Source: Nocardia sp. CNY236 (GTDB lineage Bacteria; Actinomycetota; Actinomycetes; Mycobacteriales; Mycobacteriaceae). Taken from it: a DNA stretch of 64,000 nucleotides. Below are positions 41,629 through 50,937 of this stretch, piece by piece (position 1 is the first letter of the stretch; each line of letters begins with the position of its first letter). A program made the position numbers and the translations under genes. The notes under the pieces are model-generated. The model was given only the letters and a program-made list of their open reading frames with translations. It made no database searches and was not told the DNA's origin. The stretch spans positions 100,649-164,648 of the forward strand of contig NZ_AXVD01000017.1 in the NCBI RefSeq assembly GCF_000482385.1. Direction: 5' to 3'.

Positions 41629-42459
41629 TCATGTCGCCGACACCACGCCACCTGCCAGCAGCGCCATGATGGTCGCCCCGAGCACGATGCGGTAGCCCAC
41701 GAACCAGTTCAGTGAATGGCGCGCGACGAAACGCAACAGCCACGCCACCGAGGCGTAGCCGACGGCGAACGCCAGCAGGGTCGCCACCAACAGTTGCGCG
41801 CCGCTGGCGTTGAGTCCTGCGCCGGCGGGTTCGAACGCATCCGGCAGGCTGAACAGCCCCGAGGCGGTCACCGCGGGGATGGCCAGCAGAAACGAAAACC
41901 GTACCGCGGCCTCGCGCTCGAGGCCCAGAAACAGCCCCGCGGTCGAGGTTGCGCCGGATCGGGAGACCCCGGGGATCAGCGCGAGGCATTGCGCGAACCC
42001 CATGACCAGGCCATCGCGCGTGGTCAGCTGTTGGATCGGACGCTGTTTGCGGCCGTAGTGTTCACCGGCGGCGATGACCAGGGCAAAGGCGATCAGCATG
42101 AACGACACCAGCCACAGATTGCGTGCCCCGGTGCGGATCTGGTCTTTGAACAGCAGCCCGAGCACACCGATCGGGATGGTGGCGATGATCACATACCAGC
42201 CGATGCGGTAGTCCAACCCGCGGCGGGCGGCGTCGGTCAGTCCGCCCAGCCATGCTCGTACGATCCGCGCAATATCCTTGGCGAAATATACCAGCACCGC
42301 GGCCTCGGTGCCGAGTTGAGTGACCGCAGTGAACGACGCCCCCGCGTCGTCTCCGAAGAACACCGACGACACGATGCGCAGGTGCGCCGACGACGAGACC
42401 GGCAGGAACTCCGTCAACCCTTGCACCAGACCGAGTACCAGTGCCTGCACCCAGGTCAT
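41629..42459 (-). CDS. uppP: undecaprenyl-diphosphatase (bacitracin resistance)
   Basis: 276 residues from the ATG at 42459; a GTG four codons earlier at 42471 has a better-placed GGGAG and is an alternative. UppP recycles undecaprenyl pyrophosphate for cell-wall synthesis at the outer membrane face. Both active-site segments are present: [15 protein letters not shown] at the N-terminus and [18 protein letters not shown] in the second half, with eight helices. Only 16 bases separate it from the phosphatase gene. Position matches Rv2136c. Confidence 0.95.
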   Translation of the reverse strand: MTWVQALVLGLVQGLTEFLPVSSSAHLRIVSSVFFGDDAGASFTAVTQLGTEAAVLVYFAKDIARIVRAWLGGLTDAARRGLDYRIGWYVIIATIPIGVLGLLFKDQIRTGARNLWLVSFMLIAFALVIAAGEHYGRKQRPIQQLTTRDGLVMGFAQCLALIPGVSRSGATSTAGLFLGLEREAAVRFSFLLAIPAVTASGLFSLPDAFEPAGAGLNASGAQLLVATLLAFAVGYASVAWLLRFVARHSLNWFVGYRIVLGATIMALLAGGVVSAT

Positions 42460-42687
42460 CGACTCGCCCACGAACTCCCTCTCTACCCGAAACTGTCGAT
42501 CCGACTGGCTGATTGGCTCATCCGCGCCAGTTCCGCCGAAATCTCGCAGCGAGAGTACAGTGCCGAGTTGCGGGTGCGGTGTCGGGCTGTGCGCGCTCGG
42601 GCCGCGGGTGCGACCCGCGCGTGTGTGGGGCTCGACTCGGGGGGACACGCTCTAGGCTTGGCGCGTGACGAAACCACGGACACGGTG

Positions 42688-43686
42688 ATGGAGCAGCGCA
42701 CGGTCGGGCGCAGCGGCCTGCGGGTATCGCGGATGGGCCTGGCGACCCACACCTGGGGCCTGCACACCGACATCGACCAAGCCGCGGTGCAGTTGGTGGC
42801 GTTCGTCGATGCGGGCGGCACGCTGGTGGATACCTCGCCGGCCTACGCCGGCGGCGCCGCGCAGCGCATCCTCGCGCAATTGCTGGGTGACCTGGTATCC
42901 CGTGACGACATCGTGCTCAGTGGATGCGCGGGAATCGGAACGACGACAGTGGTCGCGGCCGGGCAGCCGGCGGCGGCGCACCTCGCCGCGGACGCCTCGC
43001 GTCGGACGTTGCTGCGCCACCTGGATCGTACGTTGTTGGAGTTCGGTACCGATCACCTCGACCTGTGGAATGTCGCGGTGTGGGATCCGTGCACCCCGCT
43101 CGAAGAAGTCGCCGCGACACTGGAGCAGGCGCTGCGTACCGGGCGGATCCGCTATGCAGGAGTTCGCGGGTTCGAAGCATGGCAGCTGGCGAGTTTGGCG
43201 GCGGTCGCGCCGGTGACCGCGGCGCAGACGCCGTATTCGTTGCTGGCGCGTGGCGCGGAGGCCGCCACCGTTCCCGCTGCCCGCTATCACGGCGCCGGGG
43301 TGATCGCCGCGGTGCCCTTGGCCGGCGGCATCCTCACCGGGAAGTACCGCACCGGGGTTCCGGCCGACTCGCGCGGCGCCGACGAAGCGACCGCGGCGGA
43401 AATCCGCAGCAGCCTCGACGACCGCGCCACCCGCGTGGTCGATGCGCTGGTGACCGCCGCGGACGGGTTGGGGACCTCGCCGCTGGCGGTCGCGCTGGCC
43501 TGGATCCGTGATCGGCCCGGGATCGCGAGCACCATCGCCGGCGCCCGCGACATCGGACAGCTCACCGGGGTTCTGGCCGCCGAAACCTTGGAGTTGCCGC
43601 GCGCGATCGCGGCCGCGCTCGATGATGTCAGTGCCGCGCGTCCGGGCGCCGAACTGCGTGCCGCCGCCCCGAGCGGCACAGATTAG
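42688..43686 (+). CDS. aldo/keto reductase family protein with degenerate active site
   Basis: 332 residues from the ATG at 42688. The AKR barrel is clear: TVGRSGLRVSRMGLATHTWG, DTSPAYAGGAAQRIL, GTDHLDLWNV, GRIRYAGVRGF, TPYSLLARGAE and GIASTIAGARD. Of the catalytic tetrad, Asp and Tyr are present (VDTSPAY), but Lys is replaced (IVLSGCAG where families have TKxG) and His is replaced (DLWNVAVWDP where families have DLxxxHRWDP). It may bind NADPH without classical reductase activity, or have another role. It ends ten bases before the haem-uptake operon, so it could be co-transcribed with it. Confidence 0.8.
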   Translation: MEQRTVGRSGLRVSRMGLATHTWGLHTDIDQAAVQLVAFVDAGGTLVDTSPAYAGGAAQRILAQLLGDLVSRDDIVLSGCAGIGTTTVVAAGQPAAAHLAADASRRTLLRHLDRTLLEFGTDHLDLWNVAVWDPCTPLEEVAATLEQALRTGRIRYAGVRGFEAWQLASLAAVAPVTAAQTPYSLLARGAEAATVPAARYHGAGVIAAVPLAGGILTGKYRTGVPADSRGADEATAAEIRSSLDDRATRVVDALVTAADGLGTSPLAVALAWIRDRPGIASTIAGARDIGQLTGVLAAETLELPRAIAAALDDVSAARPGAELRAAAPSGTD

Positions 43687-43700
43687 CCTTGCCTGCATGA
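43682..43700 (+). promoter_or_regulatory. possible IdeR/DtxR iron box
   Basis: The sequence ATTAGCCTTGCCTGCATGA overlaps the aldo/keto reductase stop and the hmuT start. Its reverse complement contains GGCAAGGCTAAT, close to one half of the IdeR consensus (TTAGGTTAGGCTAACCTAA). The other half is poor. Iron repression of the haem operon would make sense. Confidence 0.35.
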
Positions 43701-44755
43701 GCGCTGCAGTGACCGCCGGTGGGCGTGGGTACCGAATCCGAGCCCGATGGTGGCGTGGGGTGCTGGCCGTGATCGCGGCGAGCGCGGTACTGGGTTCGGC
43801 CGCCTGCGGGGTCGACGACGGTGGTGCGGCGGCGCAACACGGGCCGGTCACGGCGACGCTGACCGACCTGGACCCCGTGCCGATCGGGCCGGCGCCCACG
43901 CCGAGGTTGCCGGTGACGGTGCAGTCGTTCGAGGGCAGTGCAGTCACCGTGACCAGCGCAGAGCGGATCATCGCGGTGGATCGTCACGGCACGCTCGCGC
44001 AGATCGTGTATGCGCTCGGGATGGGTCCGAAACTGGTGGGACGCAGCACCGCCGCAGCCTTCCCCGCGATCCGGGACGTGCCGAATGTCGCCGGCGGTAC
44101 CGGGTCGCTGAATGTGGAGTCGGTGTTGGCGCTGCGGCCTTCGGTGTTCTTGACCGACACCACCAGCGCGGCGCCTGCAGTGCGTGAGCAGCTGCGCGCG
44201 GCCGGAGTCACGGTGGTCTACTTCGATCCGGCGCGCACCATGGACGGCGTGATCCCGCAGATCCATGCCGTCGCCGATGCGCTGGGGGTGCCGGAGCGTG
44301 GACGGGCGCTGGGGCAGCGTACCGGGGAGGAGATCGCGGCCGCGACAGCCGCTGTGCCCGGGCGTGAGCAGCCGTTGACGATCGCGTTTCTGTATCTGCG
44401 TTCCACCGCGATCACGATGATGGCCGGACCCGGGTCGGGTGCGGATGCGTTGATCGCGGCGTTGGGCGCTCGAGATGCGGGCACCGCCGCGGGGTTGACC
44501 GAGCCGTTCACCGCGATCACCAGCGAAGCCATGATCGGTGCTGCACCAGATGTGCTGTTGGTGATGTCGGAGGGGTTGAAATCCGTCGGTGGCGTGGAGG
44601 GACTGCGACAGGTGCCCGGTATCGCCCAGACCCCGGCCGGTCGGGCGCGGCGGGTGGTGGATATGTCCGATACGGTGGTGTTGAGTTTCGGGCCCAACAC
44701 CGGGCGGGTGATCGCTGCGTTGAGCCACGCCGTGTACGGCGCCGCGCACGCATGA
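43697..44755 (+). CDS. hmuT: haem-binding periplasmic lipoprotein
   Basis: 352 residues. Lipoprotein signal with lipobox SAAC (Cys37). Haem-type class III binding protein: VDRHGTLAQIVYALGMGPKLVGRSTAAAFPAIRDVPNV, LRPSVFLTDTTSAAP and FTAITSEAMIGAAPDVLLVMSEGL. The VxRxGTLxExVYxLGxGxxxVGxxxxxxxP pattern is typical of HmuT/HutB from Corynebacteriales. The permease starts inside its stop (ATGA). The operon hmuTUV brings haem or haem iron into the cell. Confidence 0.88.
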   Translation: MSAAVTAGGRGYRIRARWWRGVLAVIAASAVLGSAACGVDDGGAAAQHGPVTATLTDLDPVPIGPAPTPRLPVTVQSFEGSAVTVTSAERIIAVDRHGTLAQIVYALGMGPKLVGRSTAAAFPAIRDVPNVAGGTGSLNVESVLALRPSVFLTDTTSAAPAVREQLRAAGVTVVYFDPARTMDGVIPQIHAVADALGVPERGRALGQRTGEEIAAATAAVPGREQPLTIAFLYLRSTAITMMAGPGSGADALIAALGARDAGTAAGLTEPFTAITSEAMIGAAPDVLLVMSEGLKSVGGVEGLRQVPGIAQTPAGRARRVVDMSDTVVLSFGPNTGRVIAALSHAVYGAAHA

Positions 44756-45846
44756 GTGCGCCGCCGATTCGCGCGGCCGGGCAGGAGTCTGCTGCGTCGC
44801 GGGTGGTGCAGCAGCGGGTGCGGCGAGGGGTGGTGTTCGCGGTCGCGGTCGCGGTCCTGGTGGCGTTGGCGTTGGTGTCGGCGGCGATCGGCCAGGTGCC
44901 CACGACGCCGGCCGAGGTGGCCGGCAGTGTGCTGCACCGCGTCGGCGTGGCGGCTGGGCCGCTGCCCGCCCATCCCGCGGGCGAGGTGACGTTGTGGCAG
45001 GTGCGTTTCCCGCGGGTCGTGCTGGCCGTACTGGTCGGTGCCGCCTTGGCGACTGCGGGTGCGTTGTTGCAGGGGGTGTTCGCCAATCCGTTGGCCGAGC
45101 CGGGCGTGATCGGGGTGTCGGCCGGCGCCGCGGTCGGGGCGGGCACGGTGATCGTGGTCGGTGGCGCATTCGTGGCCGCGTGGTCGGTGGCCGCCGCCGC
45201 TTTCGTCGCCGGTCTGGCGACCACGGTGTTGGTGTATGTACTCGCCCGCGCCGACGGGCGCACCGAGGTCGTCACGCTGGTGCTCACCGGCGTCGCGATC
45301 AATGCCTTCGCCGGCGGGTTGATCGCGTTGCTGTTGTTCGTCGCCTCCCCCGCCGCGCGCGACCAGATCGTGTTCTGGCAACTGGGGTCGCTCAATGGAG
45401 CGACCTGGGAGTCGGTCGGCGTGGTGGCGGTGCTGGCAGGTGTCGGGATCACCGCAGCGATCGGATTGGCCTCGCGCCTGGATCTGCTCGCGTTGGGCGA
45501 GTCCGCGGCGGGTCATCTCGGTGTCGATGTGGAGCGGTTGCGGCGGCGGGTGATCGTGGTCGTGGCGGTGTTGGCCACCGCTGGTGTGGCCTTCACCGGA
45601 ATCATCTTGTTCGTCGGGCTCATCGTCCCACATGTGGTGCGCATGCTGGTCGGGCCCGCGCATCGGGTGCTCGTTCCGCTCAGTGCCATCGTCGGCGCGG
45701 TGGTGTTGGTGGGCGCCGACGTCGCGGCGCGTTCGCTGGTCGACAATGCCGATCTGCCGCTGGGCATGCTGACCTCTCTCGTCGGTGGCCCGGTCTTCTT
45801 CTGGCTGTTGCGGCGCACGCGCGCCCGTGCGGGCGGATGGGCATGA
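44752..45846 (+). CDS. hmuU: haem ABC importer permease
   Basis: 364 residues, about ten helices, FecCD family: VRFPRVVLAVLVGAALATAGALLQGVFANPLAEPGVIGVSAGAAVGAG and VGLIVPHVVRMLVGPAHRVLVPLSAIVGA. It overlaps hmuT and hmuV by four bases each (ATGA), giving a tightly coupled operon. It is about 25% longer in its cytoplasmic N-terminus than bacterial BtuC, usual for HmuU. Confidence 0.88.
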   Translation: MSAPPIRAAGQESAASRVVQQRVRRGVVFAVAVAVLVALALVSAAIGQVPTTPAEVAGSVLHRVGVAAGPLPAHPAGEVTLWQVRFPRVVLAVLVGAALATAGALLQGVFANPLAEPGVIGVSAGAAVGAGTVIVVGGAFVAAWSVAAAAFVAGLATTVLVYVLARADGRTEVVTLVLTGVAINAFAGGLIALLLFVASPAARDQIVFWQLGSLNGATWESVGVVAVLAGVGITAAIGLASRLDLLALGESAAGHLGVDVERLRRRVIVVVAVLATAGVAFTGIILFVGLIVPHVVRMLVGPAHRVLVPLSAIVGAVVLVGADVAARSLVDNADLPLGMLTSLVGGPVFFWLLRRTRARAGGWA

Positions 45847-46697
45847 CCCGGGGGGTGCGCGCGGTGTTGGGTCGGCGTTCCGGGCTGCCCGACGCACCGG
45901 CGCGTGGCGCGATCACGCTACGGGCGGCGGGGGTGAGCGTGCAACGGCGTGGCGCCGGTGGTGCGCGTGCCCGACGGGTCCTCGACGGGGTCGATTTCGA
46001 GGTCGTGGCCGGGCAGGTGGTTGCCTTGGTGGGCCCGAACGGGGCGGGCAAGTCGACACTGCTCGCGGCGTTGGCCGGGGAGCTGAACCTCAGCGCTGGG
46101 GTGATCGAGCTCGATGGACGAGCGCTGACCGAGTGGACGCCGGTGGATATGGCCCGCCGGCGCGCAGTCCTACCCCAAAGTCACACAGTGGGATTCCCGT
46201 TCACTGCTCGCGCCGTGGTGGCGATGGGGCGTGCACCGTGGGAGCAGACCCCGCGGCGGGAATTCGACGAGCAGAAGATCGCCGCCGCGATGGTTGCCGC
46301 GGACGTCGAAGGTGTGAGTGCGCGGCCGTTTCCGACGCTGTCGGGTGGGGAGCGGGCTCGGGTTGCGTTGGCGCGGGTGCTTGCCCAGGATACGGCGACG
46401 CTGCTGTTGGACGAGCCGACCGCCGCGCTGGACCTCGGTCATCAGGAGGCCGTGCTCGGGGTGGTGGCCGAGCGCGCCGCGGCTGGCGCGGCTGTCGTCG
46501 TCGTCCTGCACGATCTGGGTGTCGCGGCCGCCTACGCCGACCGGGTCGCAGTGCTCGACGGCGGCCGCATCGCTGCCGACGGGCCGCCGCGCGAGGTATT
46601 GACCACCGAATTGCTCACCCGCGTCTACCGGTATCCGATCGAGGTCCTCGATCACCCCGACACCGGCGCCCAATTGGTGCTGCCGGTGCGTGAGTGA
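45843..46697 (+). CDS. hmuV: haem ABC importer ATPase
   Basis: 284 residues. Walker A GPNGAGKST near 65, Q-loop PQSHTVGFPF, signature LSGGERARVALARVLAQ, Walker B LLLDEPTAALDL and switch HDLG. The QSHTVGFPFTA segment is typical of HmuV. Last gene of hmuTUV; it converges with the MMPL gene, 44 bases between stops. The visible operon order T-U-V matches Corynebacteriales. Confidence 0.88.
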   Translation: MTRGVRAVLGRRSGLPDAPARGAITLRAAGVSVQRRGAGGARARRVLDGVDFEVVAGQVVALVGPNGAGKSTLLAALAGELNLSAGVIELDGRALTEWTPVDMARRRAVLPQSHTVGFPFTARAVVAMGRAPWEQTPRREFDEQKIAAAMVAADVEGVSARPFPTLSGGERARVALARVLAQDTATLLLDEPTAALDLGHQEAVLGVVAERAAAGAAVVVVLHDLGVAAAYADRVAVLDGGRIAADGPPREVLTTELLTRVYRYPIEVLDHPDTGAQLVLPVRE

Positions 46698-46741
46698 GCG
46701 CTGGGCCACACCGCAACACCGACGAATCCGGGTGCCGGGGT

Positions 46742-48835
46742 CTATCGCCAGATCAGTTTCAGCACCGCGGGGGTCAGCAGCATGCGAATCACCGTGGCGT
46801 CCAGGATCAGCGCTGCGATCATTCCGTAGGCGATGTATTTCATCAACACCAGATCCGAGAACGCGAACGCGCCACAGACCACGATCAGAATGGCGGCCGC
46901 GGAAGTGATCACGCTGCCGGTGTGCGCGATGCCGCTGCGGATCGCCTCGTGCGCGGGCACGCCGGTGGCTCGCGCCTCCGATACCCGCGACAGCAGAAAG
47001 ACCTCGTAGTCGGTGGACAGACCGAATACGACGGTCACGATCAGCGCCAGGACGGCGAACATCAACGGCCCTGGGGTGAAGTGGAACAGTCCCGCGCCGT
47101 GGCCTTCGACGAACATCCAGGTCAGCACCCCCAGGGTGGCGATGAGGCTCAGCGCGCTCATCGCCACGGCCTTCAGCGCCAGGACCACCGATCGGAACGC
47201 TGCATACAGCAGTGCCAGCGCGGTGGCCACCAGGATCGCCACCAGGGTCGGCAGGCCTGCGAGCAGGCCGTTGATGCTGTCGCGTTCCAGCGCCGGTACG
47301 CCGGTGACCATCACCTGCACCCCCGGCGGTTCGGGTAGGGCGCGTAATGCGGAGATCACCGTGTCGGCGTCGCGTTTGTCGACCAATCCCGTAGCGAGGA
47401 CATCGATGCCGTCGGTGGTCGGCGCCGCGGGTTCGAAGCGCCCGGTCAGGCCGGGGACCTGGCTGGCAGCATGGCGAATGTCACCCAATTGCTGCGGCTG
47501 CGCGCCGACCACGACCAGTTTCACCGGTTCGATGCGCATCTGCGGGAACAGGCTGTCGAAGTCTTGCTGTGCTACTCGCGCGGGGTGGTCACGGTCGAGG
47601 TAGCGTTCGCTGAATCCGCCGAACTCGATGTGGCGCAGCGGAAGGGCCAGCGCACCCAACGCGAGCATGATCGTCACGGTCACCGTCAGCGGGCGGCGCA
47701 TCGCCCACAAAGCCAGACGGGAGAACGATCCGGCGTCGATGTCGGCGGCGGTGCGGGTGCGGGCGAACCGCTTCCAGCTCAGTGCGTCGACGCGGTGCCC
47801 GAGGATGCTCAACGCCGCTGGCAGTGCGGTCACCGACAGCAGCGCGGCCAGCAGCACCGAACCGATGCCGCCGAAAGGCACCGAGCGCAGTACCCCGTTC
47901 GGGAAGATGAACAGCGCCGCGAGGCTGACTGCGATGATCGCGGCCGAGAACAGCACGGTGCGTCCCGCGGTGGCGACGGTGCGGGCGGTGGCATCGGCGA
48001 CCGGGCGGCCCGCGGCGAGTTCCTCGCGGAAACGCGTCACGGTGAACAGTCCGTAGTCGATGGCCAAGCCCAGGCTGACGAGGGTCAACACAGCGCTGGC
48101 GAAGACATTGATGTCGATGTAGCCGGTCAGCAACCGCAGACCACCCTGGGTTCCCAGGATGGTCATGCCGCCGATCAGGACCGGCAGCCCCGCTGCGATC
48201 ACCCCACCGAAGACGAAATACAACACGACCGCCACGAGGGGCAGGGCGATCAGTTCGGCCCGGCGGATGTCGTGTTGCATGCCGGTGTTGATGCCGGCGG
48301 CGATCGGTTGGAGCCCGGCCAGTTGCACCGTCGTGCCGCCGGGGCCGCCGCCGGTGGGACTCGCACCGAGGTGGTCTTCGATGGCGGCGTAGTTGTCGAT
48401 GGCGGTGGTGCCCGAACCGCGCAGCCCGATACTGGCGAACGCGTGGGTTCGGGTGGCGTCGGTGGCGGCCGCGGAAAACGGGCTGTCCCAATAGCTGTCG
48501 ATCTTCAAGATGCGGTCGGGGTGGGTGGCCAGCAGGTCGGCCAGGTGTGCGGTGACCGGGCCGCGGACCGCGGGATCGTCCACAGTCGTGCCCGGCGGGG
48601 CGGCGTAGAGCACGATCACGTCGCCGTCGGTGTCGCGGCCGAAGGTGCGGTCGGCCAGTTCGGCAGCGGCGACCGATTCGCTGCTCTGATCGAACCAACC
48701 CTCTTGGGTCAACCGCCCCGACAAGTCGTTGCCGTACCAACCCGACAGCGCCACCACCCCAATGAAGACGGCCAGCACGAGGTAGCGGTTGCGGTGCACG
48801 AACCGACCCCACCGCAGCCCAGCGAATTCGCCCAT
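46742..48835 (-). CDS. MMPL-family RND transporter
   Basis: 697 residues from the ATG at 48835. Twelve helices in two MMPL halves separated by periplasmic loops; signatures include SLGLAIDYGLFTVTRFREELAAG and VVFGLSTDYEVFLLSRVSEARATG, which carry the Asp-Tyr pairs of the proton relay. RND transporters of this family export lipids or other large molecules to the mycolate envelope. The Mtb12-like lipoprotein gene ends only 16 bases upstream, so they form an operon. Cargo unknown. Confidence 0.85.
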   Translation of the reverse strand: MGEFAGLRWGRFVHRNRYLVLAVFIGVVALSGWYGNDLSGRLTQEGWFDQSSESVAAAELADRTFGRDTDGDVIVLYAAPPGTTVDDPAVRGPVTAHLADLLATHPDRILKIDSYWDSPFSAAATDATRTHAFASIGLRGSGTTAIDNYAAIEDHLGASPTGGGPGGTTVQLAGLQPIAAGINTGMQHDIRRAELIALPLVAVVLYFVFGGVIAAGLPVLIGGMTILGTQGGLRLLTGYIDINVFASAVLTLVSLGLAIDYGLFTVTRFREELAAGRPVADATARTVATAGRTVLFSAAIIAVSLAALFIFPNGVLRSVPFGGIGSVLLAALLSVTALPAALSILGHRVDALSWKRFARTRTAADIDAGSFSRLALWAMRRPLTVTVTIMLALGALALPLRHIEFGGFSERYLDRDHPARVAQQDFDSLFPQMRIEPVKLVVVGAQPQQLGDIRHAASQVPGLTGRFEPAAPTTDGIDVLATGLVDKRDADTVISALRALPEPPGVQVMVTGVPALERDSINGLLAGLPTLVAILVATALALLYAAFRSVVLALKAVAMSALSLIATLGVLTWMFVEGHGAGLFHFTPGPLMFAVLALIVTVVFGLSTDYEVFLLSRVSEARATGVPAHEAIRSGIAHTGSVITSAAAILIVVCGAFAFSDLVLMKYIAYGMIAALILDATVIRMLLTPAVLKLIWR

Positions 48836-48851
48836 CGAGTCGTTGTCCGGC

Positions 48852-49400
48852 TCAGCCGCAGGCCGGCGTGTGGTAGTTCGCCGAGCGCAGGATGCCACAC
48901 AGGTCGGTGCGAGAGATCTTCCATGCGTCGTCCAGACGGACGAAATGGACAATGGTGGTGCGCACTGCCGTGCCGGTGCCGTCCTTGTCCAGCCGCATGG
49001 TTGCGGTGAGTGTGCCGTCGCGGTTGTCGAACACCGGGTCGACCACGCCGTAGGTGGCGTGCGGGTTGTCCCGCATCGCTTGGTACATGTCCGGAATGGC
49101 GTCACGGAATGCATCGCCGTTCTCGATGAGGGCGGTGCGTTCGTCGTCGGGCAACGCCGGATCCAGGGCCCGCTTGATCTGGGCGTCCAGTTCCGCGGCG
49201 GTCGGCAGTGGCGGGCGGGCGGCGCTGGTGGCGGTGGCGTTGGGCGCGGCGACCGTCGACGACAACGCCGCGTTCGCCGACGAGCGGGCGGCCTCGACAG
49301 CGGCTTCGTCCAGCCCGGCGCTGCACGCTGCGACCGTCGCGGCGAGCGCCAGACCCGCCGCGACGCATACGGTCCGGGTGAATGCGGTGTGGATCATCAC
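48852..49400 (-). CDS. Mtb12/CFP2-like lipoprotein
   Basis: 182 residues. Lipoprotein signal ending in VAAC. The mature part begins with an Ala/Ser/Thr-rich linker and then the low-molecular-weight antigen Mtb12 domain: PTAAELDAQIKRALDPALPDDERTALIENGDAFRDAIPDM and a conserved Cys pair near the end (DLCGI, TPACG). Start could be the second Met. Positioned directly upstream of the MMPL gene; it may be a periplasmic partner of that transporter. Confidence 0.75.
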   Translation of the reverse strand: MMIHTAFTRTVCVAAGLALAATVAACSAGLDEAAVEAARSSANAALSSTVAAPNATATSAARPPLPTAAELDAQIKRALDPALPDDERTALIENGDAFRDAIPDMYQAMRDNPHATYGVVDPVFDNRDGTLTATMRLDKDGTGTAVRTTIVHFVRLDDAWKISRTDLCGILRSANYHTPACG

Positions 49401-49418
49401 GTTCTCGATGCCGATGTC

Positions 49419-49769
49419 CTAGATTCCGTCGATGACAGATCCGATCCGGCCGAGCAGGGCTCGGACGGTCGTGCTGTCGCGCTCGGCGCCGGTCGCGGTT
49501 GCGTGCGGGACCAGGTCGTGCACCAGAGCGGCGAGGCTGCGCTCGTCGTCGAGGTCGATATCGGTGACCGTGGCGTGCGCGACCGCCAGCACATCGTCCG
49601 GACCCGGGACGGTGTCGTCCAGACCGCGGCGGTAGATCTCCAGCGTCAGTGTCGCGCGGACGGTCCGGAACGCGAAAGGGTGGCCCTCGGCGGTCGTTCC
49701 GAAACCGTGCGCGTGCGCGCCGACGGTGATGTCATCGATGGCAAACCCCGACGGATGGTCGGCTTTCAC
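49419..49769 (-). CDS. conserved hypothetical protein (likely Rv2137c counterpart)
   Basis: 116 residues from the GTG at 49769 (GGGAG eight bases upstream; frame open further upstream without a site). Blocks SGFAIDDITVGAHAHGFGTTAEGHPFAFRTVRATLTLEIYRR and TVTDIDLDDERSLAALV. No catalytic motif. By position between uppP and the lppL-like gene, and by general look, it corresponds to M. tuberculosis Rv2137c, of unknown function. The genes at 42.7-49.4 kb are inserted between uppP and this gene relative to M. tuberculosis. Confidence 0.65.
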   Translation of the reverse strand: MKADHPSGFAIDDITVGAHAHGFGTTAEGHPFAFRTVRATLTLEIYRRGLDDTVPGPDDVLAVAHATVTDIDLDDERSLAALVHDLVPHATATGAERDSTTVRALLGRIGSVIDGI

Positions 49770-49923
49770 TCCGGATCTCCCTGTATCGGACGGTACGTGG
49801 ACACCACCGTAACCCCAATCACCGACAGTGTGCTGGAGCCGACACCCGGTCGGTCGGTTCGATGCCCGGGCATGGTCAGATGGTGTGGTCAGGCACGTCG
49901 CTTCGCAAGAAGGAGTTCGGTGG

Positions 49924-50937
49924 ATGCGCTCTCGCGGCTCGATGGTCTCGACATGCGCGGCACTGGGTGTGCTGGCCACGCTGATGGGATGTTCCTCCCC
50001 CATCGGTGAGCCGGATCTGCCGACCAGACAGCCGGCGACGCCCGCAATCGCGCAGGAGGCGACCACCGCGCCGGCTGGTCGCGTGCTGGCCATCGATCCG
50101 ATCATGGCACTGGAATCCGACCCGGCCAGCGGGTTGCTGGCCACCGTGGACGGCGCCGTGCTCACGGTGGTCGACCCCGAGGCCCTCACGCCCGCGGTGC
50201 GTACGGTGGCGTTACCCGCGCGCGCCACCGCCCTGGCGCCGGGACGCCCCGGCGAGATGCTCGTGGCCGCGCCGGGCCGGGTGGTGCGGGTGGATCTGGC
50301 CTCCGGCGACCTCGAGGAGGTGGTCGTCGACGGCGACGTGCGATCGGTGCGCGCGCACGACGCCGGAGGGCTGCTGGTCGGCACCGCCGACGGTCGTGTG
50401 CTGCTGGTGGATGCCGCGGGCACGGTGACCGCATCGGCCTCCGGGTTGGTCTCGGCCGACGAGCTCGCCGAGATCGACGGCACGGTCACCGTCCTCGACC
50501 GGCACCAGACCGCGATCTTCGAGGTCAAGCTGGACAAAGGTCGACTGGGGTTGGCGCTGCGAGCTGGAGACGGCGCGGTGAAGATGATCGGCGACGCTCG
50601 AGGTCGGTTCGTCGTCACCGACACCGCTGGCGGTGAACTGCTGGTCTACACCTCCGCACCGCTCGTCTTGCGCCAGCGCTTCCCGGTAAACTCATCGCCT
50701 TATGCGCTCGCCTACGATCGACGCTCCGACACGGTGTGGGTGACGTGCACGCAACGCAACGAAGTCGTCGGATTCGATCTGTCGACTGGTATACCGAAAG
50801 AAGTGGGTCGCTACGCCACCGTTCGGCAACCGAATTCGGTGACCGTCCAGCACAGCACCGGGGATTTGTTCATAGGGTCCGCCACCGGTGATGGTCTGCA
50901 ACGAATCGGTGCCGACGACCGAAAGGGAGGGCACTGA
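49924..50937 (+). CDS. lppL: LppL-like lipoprotein with beta-propeller fold
   Basis: 337 residues from the ATG at 49924 (AAGGAG nine bases upstream). Lipobox LMGC at the end of the signal. The rest has repeated blades such as DPASGLLATVDGAVLTVVDPEALTPAVRTVALP and YDRRSDTVWVTCTQRNEVVGFDLSTG, a YncE/lactonase-like seven-bladed propeller. It matches Rv2138 (LppL) by position and general type. The DUF5703 gene starts one base inside its stop (TGATG). Function unknown. Confidence 0.8.
   Translation: MRSRGSMVSTCAALGVLATLMGCSSPIGEPDLPTRQPATPAIAQEATTAPAGRVLAIDPIMALESDPASGLLATVDGAVLTVVDPEALTPAVRTVALPARATALAPGRPGEMLVAAPGRVVRVDLASGDLEEVVVDGDVRSVRAHDAGGLLVGTADGRVLLVDAAGTVTASASGLVSADELAEIDGTVTVLDRHQTAIFEVKLDKGRLGLALRAGDGAVKMIGDARGRFVVTDTAGGELLVYTSAPLVLRQRFPVNSSPYALAYDRRSDTVWVTCTQRNEVVGFDLSTGIPKEVGRYATVRQPNSVTVQHSTGDLFIGSATGDGLQRIGADDRKGGH

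Noticed and set aside
41716..42687. Long in-frame extension before the aldo/keto reductase
   Set aside because: It lies antisense to uppP and lacks domain similarity; the reductase fold begins at 42688.
44994..45842. Extension of the hmuV frame over hmuU
   Set aside because: The ABC ATPase domain begins after the ATG at 45843, which overlaps the hmuU stop by ATGA.
47471..49009. 512-codon frame opposite the MMPL gene
   Set aside because: No domain; rich in Gln, Arg and Gly as expected of a shadow frame.
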